Below are positions 43,339 to 51,993 of a stretch of 64,000 nucleotides of DNA, piece after piece. A program made the translations under genes and the position numbers. This DNA comes from Acidobacteriota bacterium (GTDB taxonomy: Bacteria > Acidobacteriota > Terriglobia > Acidiferrales > UBA7541). The stretch spans positions 42,572 through 106,571 of the forward strand of contig JAJPIE010000023.1 of the NCBI GenBank assembly GCA_021324935.1, given 5' to 3'. Below the pieces are notes generated by a model. The model had not been told where the DNA came from. It searched no databases and worked only from the letters and a program-made list of their open reading frames with translations. Numbering within the stretch: the first letter of the stretch is position 1; each line of letters starts with the position of its first letter.

Positions 43339-43747
43339 ATGAAAGTTATCATCCCATTTCTCATGGCAGTGCTTCCCGTTGCTTCTCTCACAAACACCGG
43401 CCGGGGGCGATTCCGGCGTGCCCAGCGTGGCTATACCAAAAACAACCGCGGTGCTGGTCATGCAGACTCCCAAGAAGGGTGTCACTCCTGCGCAGCTCAT
43501 GGACGTCATCCCGGCCGAAATTCGGGCGACGGTCAAGCTCTATTTCGACGGGAAAATCCGCGAGTGGTACTCGCGCGGTGATGGCAAAGGAGTCGTTTTC
43601 CTGGTCGACGCGAAGACCGAGGAAGAGGCGCGAGCGATCATGGAAACGCTGCCGCTCGGCAAGGCGAATTGGATGGATGACGAGTACATTCCCGTCGGAC
43701 CTTTGATGCCGCTAAAGGCACTGATGGCCCAAGCGGCGCAGCAGTGA
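43339..43747 (+). pseudogene. Exported YCII/muconolactone-isomerase-like protein with a frameshift in the signal peptide
   Basis: The first frame, from ATG 43339 (AAAGGAT upstream), encodes a signal-like start MKVIIPFLMAVLPVAS, then loses sense. A frame shifted by one base gives the mature domain, VLVMQTPKKGVTPAQLMDVI and GDGKGVVFLVDAKTEEEAR, through a stop at 43747. A one-base excess around 43379 would explain this. The domain is a small ferredoxin-like YCII or isomerase fold. The mature part could still be made from TTG at 43379 without export. Lying behind operator copy 2, it is the likely TetR target. Confidence 0.55.
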
Positions 43748-43780
43748 CAATGCCGCCTCCATGGCTGGAAACTTGAAGCG

Positions 43781-44317
43781 ATGAAATTCGTCGTGCAACA
43801 ACAAATGATCTGGTTTTTCATGAGCATCGCTTTTAGCCTCATCGCCTGGGGCATCGTCAGCGCGCGATATATCTGGCCGGGACTTTGCGCTCGGTCACGC
43901 GTGGAAGCCTTGCGCCCTTTGCTCGTCCTGCACAGTTTCCGCTTCGTCGGGCTCGCCATGCTAGTCCCAGGCTTCGTGTCGCCGGACCTGCCTTCTTCCT
44001 TCGCGCATCGCGCGGCCTACGGGGACATCCTTGCGGCGATACTCGCGCTGCTTTCGCTCGTGTTACTTCCCAGTGCGGCAGGCATTGCCACCACATGGGT
44101 TTTCAGCCTCTGGGGCTTCGCTGACCTCCTGAACGCTTTTTACCAGGCCAACCGCGCCGGACTGCTCGCCGGGCAGTTAGGAGCCGCATACTTCCTTTCG
44201 ACTCTGGTTGTGCCACTGTTGTTTATTACGCACGTACTTGCTTTCCGGATTCTGCTGCAACAGCAGCCGCAACCCACGATGCAACCGACTGAGCACCCAG
44301 CCTCGCTCCCCGGCTAA
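43781..44317 (+). CDS. Multi-pass membrane protein of unknown function
   Basis: A 178-residue protein with about five hydrophobic segments (IWFFMSIAFSLIAWGIVSA, FVGLAMLVPGFV, ILAAILALLSLVLL, ATTWVFSLWGFADLL, FLSTLVVPLLFITHVLAF) and a Gln/Pro tail. It begins 33 bp after the preceding gene and is probably in the same TetR-controlled unit. No domain is recognised. Confidence 0.7.
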   Translation: MKFVVQQQMIWFFMSIAFSLIAWGIVSARYIWPGLCARSRVEALRPLLVLHSFRFVGLAMLVPGFVSPDLPSSFAHRAAYGDILAAILALLSLVLLPSAAGIATTWVFSLWGFADLLNAFYQANRAGLLAGQLGAAYFLSTLVVPLLFITHVLAFRILLQQQPQPTMQPTEHPASLPG

Positions 44318-44393
44318 TCATCAAGAGTTGTGCTTGGACTACTTTGATCGGCGAACTCTGTAGTTGGGGAAACTCTTGTCAATCCCAACACAC

Positions 44394-44425
44394 AAAGGGC
44401 CGGAGGCAGGCGCCTCCGGCCCTTT
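44394..44425. terminator. Strong hairpin between convergent genes
   Basis: A perfect 14-bp stem (44394-44407 with 44412-44425; arms AAAGGGCCGGAGGC and GCCTCCGGCCCTTT) around a 4-nt loop. It lies between the membrane protein gene and the small zinc-ribbon gene that face each other. No T-tract follows on either strand, so it may be a Rho-assisted or bidirectional terminator. Confidence 0.6.
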
Positions 44426-44479
44426 GCTGCAGGCGGGTCTCTCTCGTAGAGAGCGGAGAAACGCGCCGCTGGCATGCCG

Positions 44480-44683
44480 CTAGCGGGGACGCATGGGTGG
44501 TCGCGGCGCTGCAACTCTTGGACGAAACCGCAATCTCGGCATTAAGGGCGGCGGCACATGCCGCAACGCTTCGCCACACAGCGGGCAGTGGCCGGAGCCA
44601 ACCGCCTCCGCCCTCATCCAATTGCCCTTCACTTCACAATGTGGATTGACACACTGAACCGTGGAGCCCGGCATGATGGTCAT
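44480..44683 (-). CDS. 67-aa zinc-ribbon protein
   Basis: A small protein with a zinc-binding pattern CVNPHC ... CPLCGEAL and a long Pro/Arg-rich tail (PPPLMPRLRFRPR). The ATG at 44683 follows GGGGGAG by 6 nt and is preferred over the longer frame. The basic tail suggests nucleic-acid contact. No named family recognised, but proteins of this type are familiar in related genomes. Confidence 0.65.
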   Translation of the reverse strand: MTIMPGSTVQCVNPHCEVKGNWMRAEAVGSGHCPLCGEALRHVPPPLMPRLRFRPRVAAPRPPMRPR

Positions 44684-44936
44684 TCTGAACTCCCCCAGCA
44701 GCCGCTTACTCACTCTTTTCCGGCGAGCTCCTTGAGCGGCAAGAGATTCAACGAATCGACCGAGCGGACGCCTGAATTCTTTCTCGTTGCGACTGTGGTG
44801 TCAATGGGAAATCACCCCAATACCTAGTGGTTTCTCACCAATTCTGTGGAAAACGGAACGTTTTTTGCAGAGACATACTGATGCGGAATTCCGGTGGCAC
44901 AGATTGGGAATGTCGCTTTAGAGCTTCGGAAATGCC

Positions 44937-45623
44937 TTAGGGTTGTGGCTGCTGCTGTTCCGGTTGCGGCTGGGGTTGCTGCTGAGACTGATCCTGGGGT
45001 TGCGCGGCGCTTTCGGCCGGCTTTTGTTCCTGACCCGAGGCAGAGGAGGCAGTTGCCGGCAACTTGGCTTTGAGTTGCGCCAGCTCCTCCTGCTTCTGCG
45101 CAACATCCGCCTTCATCGCATCGAGTTTCGCTTTGCCTGCGTCGTCCTGGGAAAAGTCCGGGCGCGAATAGAAATCGTCATTTGCGAGCGCAAGCGCCCG
45201 CTGTGCCAGGTCCACTTCCTCCTGCTTCGCAGCAATCTGTTCCTTCAAGGCTTTCAGATCCGCATCGCTGGGGCCCGCTTCTTCCGGTGCTTCGCCGCCC
45301 GCGGGGGCCTGGGACGATTCCGCGGCTTGCCGTGCCCCGTCGGAAGCGGCTCCCGTGGTCACTTCCATCGTTGCCGGAACTGCCGGCGCGTTCGTGCCGG
45401 TCGGCGCCGCCGGTGTAGCCGGACCCGCGGGTTGGGGCGGCTCGAGCGTATCGTTCGTGATTACGGTTGCGGGTTTCGCAGCTTCTTTTTTCTGTTCGCG
45501 CGCTCGCCTTGCCGCCTCGGCAACGGATTCCTGCTGCTGATTCTGCGCTTTCGCCCGGGGCACGCCCGCCAGAAATGCGCCAAGAAAGATTACGGAGACG
45601 CACGCCGTTTTCGCCTTCCCCAT
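44937..45623 (-). CDS. Exported Ala/Gln-rich coiled-coil protein
   Basis: A 228-residue exported protein: signal peptide (VSVIFLGAFLAGVPRAKAQ), a charged helix (SVAEAARRAREQKKEAAKP), an Ala/Pro linker, and a coiled-coil-like segment (DADLKALKEQIAAKQEEVDL ... DAMKADVAQKQEELAQLKAK), ending in a Gln/Pro-rich tail. The N-terminal ITNDTL motif loosely recalls the KVWTN pair at 31.3-32.4 kb. The ribosome-binding site AGGAGG is 6 nt before the ATG. Function unknown. Confidence 0.7.
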   Translation of the reverse strand: MGKAKTACVSVIFLGAFLAGVPRAKAQNQQQESVAEAARRAREQKKEAAKPATVITNDTLEPPQPAGPATPAAPTGTNAPAVPATMEVTTGAASDGARQAAESSQAPAGGEAPEEAGPSDADLKALKEQIAAKQEEVDLAQRALALANDDFYSRPDFSQDDAGKAKLDAMKADVAQKQEELAQLKAKLPATASSASGQEQKPAESAAQPQDQSQQQPQPQPEQQQPQP

Positions 45624-45764
45624 ACTCCGCCTCCTGCCTCGATTGGGCCGCTAAACCGCAGGATACGCCCATGGTCTCCCCGGCACAATTTCCCTGTCGA
45701 GCCCTGCCGCCAATCTGCAAATCCTAAAGCCCCCGCGTTTGCCGAGCGCCGCTATACTCTTCCC

Positions 45765-47141
45765 ATGCGGCAAGCCTTACAAATGAGCGCTGGGTTCCGA
45801 GGGCTCTGCTTGTTCGCAGGCCTTTGCCTGTTCATTGGCAACAGTGGCGCCTCATTTACTTCCCAGAAAACCTCTCCCCCATCGCCATCTCAATCGACCA
45901 CAAGTTCTGCGCCCGCGCGATCCCCCACGTCCAACTATCGCCTCTCGCCGGAAAAATACAAAAAGGCTGTGGCTTATTCTCGCGCCGGCTACCGGCTGTA
46001 TTTTCTTTCTGTTTTCTGGAACCTTGCGGTTCTGCTCATTCTTTTAAGGTCCCACGCCATAGCCCGAATTCGCGACTTCGCCGAATCCCATGCGAAGTAT
46101 CGCTTCCTGCAGGCCGTCACGTTCGTCCCGCTGGTGTTTGGCCTGCTTGCGCTCTCGGAGTTGCCCATTCGTATCTACTAGCATCATCTCTCCCTGGCCT
46201 TTCAACAATCCGTGCAACCCTGGGACTCCTGGTTCTGGGATTGGAGCAAAGCGCAGCTCCTCACGATCGCATTCGCGGTCGTCATCATCTTCTGCCTCTT
46301 CGGACTGATTCGCCGCAAGCCCCGTGCCTGGTGGTTCTACGCCTGGCTCGGTGCTATCCCGCTTGCCACCTTCCTCGTCTTCCTGACCCCGCTGTATATC
46401 GACCCGCTTTTCAACAAATTCACTCCGCTCGAAAATCAATATCCGCAACTTGTGCAGTCCATCGGCAAGCTTGCCCAGCATGCCGGCATACCGATTCCTC
46501 CCGATCGCATGTTCTTGATGCAAGCCAGCGCGAAAACCAATGCGATCAACGCTTACGTCACCGGCCTGGGAGCTTCCAAACGCATCGTCATCTGGGACAC
46601 CTCCATCCGCAAAACCTCGCCGGACGAGCTTCTCTACATCGTCAGCCACGAAATGGGACACTACGTACGCGGCCACGTCGTGAAGGGCTTCGCATTTTTC
46701 CTGGGGATGCTTTTTCTAGCGCTGTATCTGGCTTATCGCCTGCTGCAGATGGCAATCGCTCGCTGGGGCAGCGTGTGGAGAGTTCGCGGCCAGGCCGATT
46801 GGGCGGCGCTGGGTATCTTGCTTGTGATCTTCAGTTTGATGGATTTCTTCGGCGAGCCCATCGGCAACGCCTTTAGCCGCCACGTCGAGCACGCCGCCGA
46901 CGGCTACGGCCTCGAACTCATCCAGGGCATCATTCCCAATGCCAACGAAGTCGCCGCTCATTCATTCCAGGTTCTCGGGGAAGAAGACCTCGAGGATCCC
47001 AACCCGCCCAAGTTCATCGTTTTCTGGCTCTACTCCCATCCGCCGCTCAACGATCGTCTGCGCTTCGCACACGATTTCCAGCCCGCGCAGCAGCATCCGG
47101 CAACTTCGCCGGATGCTAGCCCCACAGCCGCTCCGCACTAG
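45765..47141 (+). pseudogene. M48 (STE24/HtpX-like) peptidase with an in-frame amber codon
   Basis: The frame opens at ATG 45765 with an export/TM segment and ends at TAG 46179-46181 after LPIRIY. The same frame then continues HHLSLAFQQSVQPWDSWFWD and carries the zinc motif HEMGH with the downstream EHAADGYG ligand, through to TAA/TAG at 47141. Fused, this is a 458-residue STE24-type membrane metalloprotease, with one amber codon in the middle. A GTG at 46212 could restart the catalytic half (309 residues), but the N-terminal helices would be lost. Two explanations: a real nonsense mutation, or a base error. Confidence 0.7.
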
Positions 47142-47770
47142 CGCGCTTGTTTCTTCCTTCGCAAAAACGCCGCCACTTTGTGCCGATTTCCGCACACCGC
47201 CATCGAACACCACCGCCTCTGGCGAGTCCGCGATTCGTCGTAAAAAAACAGCCGGCATTCGGGACTTGCGCAGCGCTTCACCGGCGCCGCTGCTCCCTCA
47301 ACAATCAATTCCGCCGCCGAACGCGCGACCGCGGCCAGCAGCCATTCCAGACCGCTCTCCCGCGCAATAAATTCCAGGCGCCAGCCCCCCTCCAGGGCCA
47401 CCAACTCGTCGTGCCCTTCGGTCACACGCAGAATCTCATTGATCGGCGTGACCCACCCTTTCGGGAATTCTCCGCGTCCCGCCATGGCGCCAAAAATCGC
47501 CCGCAAGCACTCGCGAAGGCGTCGCACCTTCAGGAGGACGGCGTCCACCGCCCCTGGCTCGCTCCGCGCTAGCGTATCCAGTTTGAGCCCTCGTTCGCGG
47601 CTCACCACGCGCGAGTCCACCAGAAATTCCACAAACTCCTGCCAAGAGACGTCGTGCGCTTCCGGAATCAAGTTGGCAAAATCCAGGGACAGCCGGCCGG
47701 CGATCAGCGTGCTTCTGAAGGAATTTCCGGGCAAAGTCCCTCCTATAAGCCGAGAACTCCTAACCGACAA
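47138..47770 (-). CDS. CGNR zinc-finger protein (ABATE domain)
   Basis: A 210-residue putative transcription regulator. The N-terminal ABATE region contains RLSLDFANLIPE and the C-terminus has the diagnostic CGNR finger: CASPECRLFFYDESRTRQRR followed by WCSMAVCGNRHK. Family members bind DNA through the finger. Its 3' end overlaps the end of the M48 gene by four bases on the opposite strand. The start at 47770 is uncertain. Confidence 0.82.
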   Translation of the reverse strand: MSVRSSRLIGGTLPGNSFRSTLIAGRLSLDFANLIPEAHDVSWQEFVEFLVDSRVVSRERGLKLDTLARSEPGAVDAVLLKVRRLRECLRAIFGAMAGRGEFPKGWVTPINEILRVTEGHDELVALEGGWRLEFIARESGLEWLLAAVARSAAELIVEGAAAPVKRCASPECRLFFYDESRTRQRRWCSMAVCGNRHKVAAFLRRKKQAR

Positions 47771-47792
47771 AGCGTTTTAAGCTGGTTATAAT
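47764..47792 (+). promoter_or_regulatory. Promoter for the CPBP protease gene
   Basis: CCGACA (47764-47769), four of six matching TTGACA, is 17 nt from TATAAT (47787-47792), a perfect -10. It precedes the CPBP gene by about 135 bp and overlaps the divergent CGNR gene start. Confidence 0.5.
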
Positions 47793-47927
47793 CCCTCTGT
47801 GTTTCCACGTGCAACCTTTTTCTGCGAAAAGCCGTATATACCTGCAGCCCCGCCTGGTTTCGCATACCGCTCGGCCAGGCCTTCTTTCCTGTAGGCGTAA
47901 CGTCATACTTGCTCGCAAGGAGCCATT

Positions 47928-48899
47928 GTGGACAATCTCAGCTCAACCCAAGGCGCGGACCTCGCTGGACAACTCTCGGCCGAGGTGCATCATCCGCCGC
48001 ACCGAAACGTGGTCTTCTTCAATGAAAATGGATTGCGTGCCGGGTGGCGTCTTCTCGTTTACATTATCCTGGTAGTCCTGTTCAGCGGTGCAATCAATGT
48101 GATTGCGCGGCGCATTCATCCGCCAACTCACACATTCCCCACGCCGCCACAAATGATGTTGCAGGAATTTCTTGGCTTTGCCGTTTTGTTCGGATGCGCC
48201 CTGATAATGTCGCGTATCGAGAGGCGCTCCCCCGGAGTCTATGGCCTGCCCGCCGCGGGCCTTTTCGGGAGGAATTTCTGGCTCGGCATGCTATTTGGAC
48301 TTTTGGAAATCTCCCTCCTGATCGGCCTCATTGCCGCCTTCGGCGGCTATTCCTTTGGCAATCTGGCATTGCCTCCCGCAGGAATCCTGAAATGGGGTCT
48401 CATTCACCTGGTTCTATTCACTTTCGTGGGTCTCTTCGAAGAATTCATGTTTCGTGGTTATGTTCAGTACACGCTGGGCGATGGGATTGGTTTTTGGGCC
48501 TCTGGAATTCTCCTGTCGGTTGGATTCGGCGCAGCGCATCTTGGGAATCCCGGCGAAGGCCTTGTCGGTGCAGCCAGCGTCGTCATCATCGGCTTGCTCT
48601 TTGTGTTCACGCTGTCTCGCACGGGCAATCTATGGTATGCCGTCGGCCTCCACGCCAGCTTCGATTGGGGCGAAACATTCCTTTTCTCTGTCCCCAACAG
48701 CGGCACCGTGATGCAAGGTCATCTTTCCAATGCCCTGCTCCACGGTCCAAAGTGGCTCACCGGCGCGAGCGTTGGCCCTGAGGGAAGTGCCTTTTGCTTC
48801 CTCACCATGGCCCTGCAATTCCTCGTCGTTATGTGGCTCTTCCCCAAGCGGGAAAAGTCCCCGGATTCGCCCGCGGTGTTGGCCGAACGCGCCGCCTGA
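47928..48899 (+). CDS. CPBP-family intramembrane metalloprotease
   Basis: A 323-residue membrane protein with about eight hydrophobic segments and the CPBP motifs: EEFMFRGYVQ (glutamates and arginine), GFGAAHLGN and HASFDWGE. The family includes CAAX-prenyl and bacteriocin-self-immunity type proteases. The GTG at 47928 follows AAGGAGCC by about 5 nt. Substrate unknown. Confidence 0.85.
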   Translation: MDNLSSTQGADLAGQLSAEVHHPPHRNVVFFNENGLRAGWRLLVYIILVVLFSGAINVIARRIHPPTHTFPTPPQMMLQEFLGFAVLFGCALIMSRIERRSPGVYGLPAAGLFGRNFWLGMLFGLLEISLLIGLIAAFGGYSFGNLALPPAGILKWGLIHLVLFTFVGLFEEFMFRGYVQYTLGDGIGFWASGILLSVGFGAAHLGNPGEGLVGAASVVIIGLLFVFTLSRTGNLWYAVGLHASFDWGETFLFSVPNSGTVMQGHLSNALLHGPKWLTGASVGPEGSAFCFLTMALQFLVVMWLFPKREKSPDSPAVLAERAA

Positions 48900-48963
48900 A
48901 GCGGGCGCTCCACGCGTTTCTTTCACGCACGAAGTTCCGCGAAATCTCCTTGCAAATGTGATA

Positions 48964-48979
48964 GTCATGTTAAAATGAC
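48964..48979. promoter_or_regulatory. Inverted repeat upstream of the antitoxin gene
   Basis: GTCAT (48964-48968) and ATGAC (48975-48979) flank a GTTAAA spacer; the spacer and right arm hold a TAAAAT -10-like hexamer. The site lies about 22 bp upstream of the antitoxin start and is suited to autorepression by the antitoxin. Confidence 0.4.
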
Positions 48980-49000
48980 CATAGTCGGGAGGGTCTGTCC

Positions 49001-49231
49001 ATGAAACGAATGGCTGCTGGCGCTTTTAAGGCGCGGTGCCTGGCTGTCATGAAGCAGGTGCACGCGACCGGCCAACCGGTCGTCGTCACGAAACGCGGCG
49101 CCCCCATCGTCAAGGTGGTTCCCATTCGGCGCACGAAACAGGATGACATCTTCGGTTTCCTAAGGGGCGAACTCAAAATCCTGGGGGACATCGAGTCTCC
49201 CATTCCCGATTGGGAGGCTGAGCGCGATTGA
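49001..49231 (+). CDS. Phd/YefM-type antitoxin
   Basis: A 76-residue antitoxin with a DNA-binding N-terminus, AAGAFKARCLAVMKQVHATG and QPVVVTKRGAPIVKVVPI, as in the Phd/YefM family, and a C-terminal toxin-binding tail ending DWEAERD. It is followed at once by the PIN toxin, overlapping at the stop/start (ATTGA). An inverted repeat upstream could be its operator. Confidence 0.85.
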   Translation: MKRMAAGAFKARCLAVMKQVHATGQPVVVTKRGAPIVKVVPIRRTKQDDIFGFLRGELKILGDIESPIPDWEAERD

Positions 49232-49617
49232 TTCTTCTCGACACCCATGTGCTTGCCTGGCTGGCTTCCGATCCCGGCAAACTGTCAAGGCCGGCGGCTT
49301 CCGCCATCCGCCGGGCATACCGGGTCGAGGGGGTCGCCATCTCCGCCATGTCTCTTTGGGAGCTAGGCTGGTTGGTTACACATGGGCGGGTGCAAATGCC
49401 CGGGACGCCGGAAAGTATTCTTGAAAAGGCCTCTTCCCGGACCGCAGTTCTCCCGGTTAGCTCCAAAATTGCGGCCCTCGCCAATCAGTTTCCCATGGAC
49501 TTTCCCAGCGATCCTTGCGACCGTCTTATCGGCGCCACGGCTCTGGCGGAGGGCATGACCCTGATCACGAAAGACGAGCGAATCCGCGCCTGCAAGTTGC
49601 TTCGGACCGTCTGGTAG
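49228..49617 (+). CDS. VapC-type PIN-domain toxin
   Basis: A 129-residue PIN-domain RNase toxin. Conserved acidic residues are visible in LLDTHVLAWL (first Asp), SLWELGWL (Glu), and PCDRLIGATAL and ITKDERI (last Asp pair). It starts with TTG at 49228, overlapping the antitoxin stop. With the adjacent antitoxin it forms a complete type II toxin-antitoxin module. Its RNA target is not known. Confidence 0.88.
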   Translation: MILLDTHVLAWLASDPGKLSRPAASAIRRAYRVEGVAISAMSLWELGWLVTHGRVQMPGTPESILEKASSRTAVLPVSSKIAALANQFPMDFPSDPCDRLIGATALAEGMTLITKDERIRACKLLRTVW

Positions 49618-49643
49618 TGCCCAATTCGTTCGCGGTTTCGGCG

Positions 49644-50489
49644 CTACTGCTTCAGCAATTCGGAAACAAACACCAGATGCACGCCTCGCGCTTCCGCCTT
49701 CGGTAGCATTTCCCGCAGAGCCTCCAGCGTTTCCTTGTGGGGATGCCCGATGGCGATCGCCCTGCCTTTTTCCTGCGCCCCTTGAATCGCGAGTTCCAGT
49801 TGCTTGCGAATCGCCCCCACGTCCTCCACATCATCCAGGAACGGCACGTTGCGGAAGCCGCATCGGAGTCCCGCCCGCTGCGCCGCCTCAAACGCCACCG
49901 TTGCCGCGGTCGTCCGGCTATCGATGAAATAGAGTGATCTCTGTTTCAGCAGCGGCATCAACTCAGTCATCAACCTGGCATCCGCCGTTGCTTGCGATCC
50001 TTCGTGATTGTTCACGCCTGATGCCGCCGGCACATTCGCAAGCATCGCGCCCAGTTCTTGTGCAACCTCAGCCTGTGTCATTTCACCGTGCAGTTGTCGG
50101 GGTTCCGGTAATTCGTTTCCCACGGCCTGCATCGGCATGTGCAGCATTACCTCGAACCCGTGTTGCTTGGCCTCCTCGGCAATTTCGGTTGAATGTGCGT
50201 GAAACGGCAGCACGGAAACCGTCAGGCGTTCGCGGAGCGCAAAAATAGCCTCAGCTGCCTGCGGGTCGCTGCCCAGATCATCCAGAATGATCGCCATTTT
50301 GGGGCCTCCATTGGAGTGCCCCGGCGCCCGGCTTGGTGGTTGTTCTTTTTTTCGGAGGACGGATTTTTTCAGAGAATGAAATTTCGAGGTGAGATTGTCG
50401 CAGCCTGCCGCCAAAATCAGCAGCGCCCCAACGCAAAAACCAAGGAAAAGGAGCAGATTTCGTGCTGTCCTGGTTTGATTGCTGCCCAC
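49644..50489 (-). CDS. Divergent polysaccharide deacetylase family protein (YibQ/DUF610-like)
   Basis: A 281-residue exported protein with an N-terminal membrane anchor (about residues 12-28) and a divergent deacetylase-like domain: AIILDDLGSDPQAAEAIFAL, FEVMLHMPMQAVGNE and FIDSRTTAA. The family usually sits beside the C-terminal processing protease, as it does here. The chemistry is unknown; the metal-binding residues resemble those of deacetylases. It is separated from the S41 gene by 7 bp on the same strand. Confidence 0.85.
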   Translation of the reverse strand: MGSNQTRTARNLLLFLGFCVGALLILAAGCDNLTSKFHSLKKSVLRKKEQPPSRAPGHSNGGPKMAIILDDLGSDPQAAEAIFALRERLTVSVLPFHAHSTEIAEEAKQHGFEVMLHMPMQAVGNELPEPRQLHGEMTQAEVAQELGAMLANVPAASGVNNHEGSQATADARLMTELMPLLKQRSLYFIDSRTTAATVAFEAAQRAGLRCGFRNVPFLDDVEDVGAIRKQLELAIQGAQEKGRAIAIGHPHKETLEALREMLPKAEARGVHLVFVSELLKQ

Positions 50490-50496
50490 GCGGGAC

Positions 50497-51732
50497 TTAA
50501 GCGGCCTTCTTTTCGGGAGTCTTCAGGATTTGCAGGGCCTTTTGCAGGACCGGGTCATCCGCAGAGAGCGGCCGCGGTCCGGGCGCCGGTTCCTTTTGAG
50601 GACCTGTGGTCTCCACATCTTCGCCGTCATCGCCGTCGCCGGCAGAGGCCACGCGAACAACATCGGTTGGCGCAACGCCTTCTTCGAGAATCGACTTTCC
50701 GTCGGCGTTGAAATAGTTGCCCACGGTCAAAATAATGGCGGCTCCGTCATCCAGCGAGATCAACTTCTGCTCGGAAGCCAGGCCAAACGTGCGATCGCCC
50801 ACCAGGCTGCCACGCTTCGTATTTGCAACTGCCGCTGCCAGCACTTCCGCGGCCCCGGTCGTGGTTCCGTCCATCAGCACCGAAACCGGCCCCTTCCAAA
50901 TCACTTTGCTGGGGTCAGCCGAAAAGGTCTGTTCCGGAAGCGTCTGGCCCTGCAGCCTAGTCAGCGTGCCGGAAAGCACAAACAGCTTCGCAATCTCAAT
51001 GGCTTCGGATACCGGCCCGCGACCGCAACCGCGGACATCCAGAATCACGCGGCTCACGCCCTGCTTTTCCGCTTCCAGCAGTTTGGCCTTCACTTCATCC
51101 TTGCGGCCGGCGTCCAGGGTCGGAAAACGAATCGCCAGCGTCTCGCTGTCCACTTTCTGTGTGACCAGATTTGGCTCCGGGATCCTTTCGCGCACCATGT
51201 CCAATTCTTCCGGATCCGTCTTTCCGCGGCGGATGACGCCTACCTTGACGCTTGTTCCCGGCTGACCGGCCATCAGATTCTTCGCTTGTCCCACGGACAT
51301 TTCCCGGGTCGTAAATCCCGCAACCGACTCCAGAATATCGCCGCTGTGCAAGCCAACTTTATCGGCAGGGCTGTCCGGCAGGACCGAAGTCACGATGATG
51401 TAGCCGAATCGCTTGCTCAAATTCAGTCCCGTCTCGCCAGGGCCGGGATTCGCGGTTTTTTGCTTGTATTCGGTGTATTCGCGCGGGGTCAAGTAGCTCG
51501 ATTCGGAATCCAGCGATTCCAGCAAGCCGTGCAGGGAACCCACGGTCACCAGGTGCATATTCGGCTCGTCGACATAGTCGTTCTGGATCTTCTGCAGCAC
51601 TTCGCTGTACACCACCAGCGACTTATAGGCATTCCCGTCGCTCGTCGTGCGCCCGAGCACGTGCCCGATGCCCACCCAGCCCACGATCAGAACGGAAATT
51701 CCCAGGATTCCCAAGCGCGTCAAACGATTCAT
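50497..51732 (-). CDS. S41/CtpA-like peptidase with degenerate catalytic residues
   Basis: A 411-residue protein with an N-terminal membrane anchor (LGILGISVLIVGWVGIGHVL), a PDZ domain (about 105-180; GYIIVTSVLPDSPADKVGLH) and an S41 peptidase fold. In active CtpA enzymes a nucleophilic Ser follows Gly-(Ser/Thr)-Ala and the base Lys lies in FGKGSVQ. Here the corresponding segments are LMDGTTTGAAEVLA and DRTFGLASEQ, so Ser and Lys both appear replaced (Gly and Leu by my alignment). It may be a pseudoprotease or a divergent enzyme. The ATG at 51732 is chosen over the longer frame. It is paired with the YibQ-like gene. Confidence 0.8.
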   Translation of the reverse strand: MNRLTRLGILGISVLIVGWVGIGHVLGRTTSDGNAYKSLVVYSEVLQKIQNDYVDEPNMHLVTVGSLHGLLESLDSESSYLTPREYTEYKQKTANPGPGETGLNLSKRFGYIIVTSVLPDSPADKVGLHSGDILESVAGFTTREMSVGQAKNLMAGQPGTSVKVGVIRRGKTDPEELDMVRERIPEPNLVTQKVDSETLAIRFPTLDAGRKDEVKAKLLEAEKQGVSRVILDVRGCGRGPVSEAIEIAKLFVLSGTLTRLQGQTLPEQTFSADPSKVIWKGPVSVLMDGTTTGAAEVLAAAVANTKRGSLVGDRTFGLASEQKLISLDDGAAIILTVGNYFNADGKSILEEGVAPTDVVRVASAGDGDDGEDVETTGPQKEPAPGPRPLSADDPVLQKALQILKTPEKKAA

Positions 51733-51993
51733 CCGGCACCGTCCTTGCCCGAAGCAATTTCGCAATTATACCACTCCCGATAGGACGCACCGAACCCGGA
51801 CTTGGATTCCTGTTCGCCGAGCGTCAACGCCCCTTACGAGACGCGATACAGCCACGTGATTCCATGAATTTGTTGTATGTTTGCCACACGGAACAAAATC
51901 TTGCCATCCGTAGTGCTTGTAAGTTACTGATAAAAAAAGACAAGTTTTATTTTGTTTGGCTTCCAATGTGCTTCTCTGCTTAAATCTACATTT

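Noticed and set aside
44343..46181. Long plus-strand frame over 44.9-46.2 kb
   Set aside because: Only its 3' part from 45765 reads like protein (the M48 start); the rest is antisense to the exported Ala/Gln-rich gene.
49515..49706. 63-residue frame after the PIN toxin
   Set aside because: Arginine-rich shadow in a different frame, overlapping the toxin gene; no ribosome-binding site.
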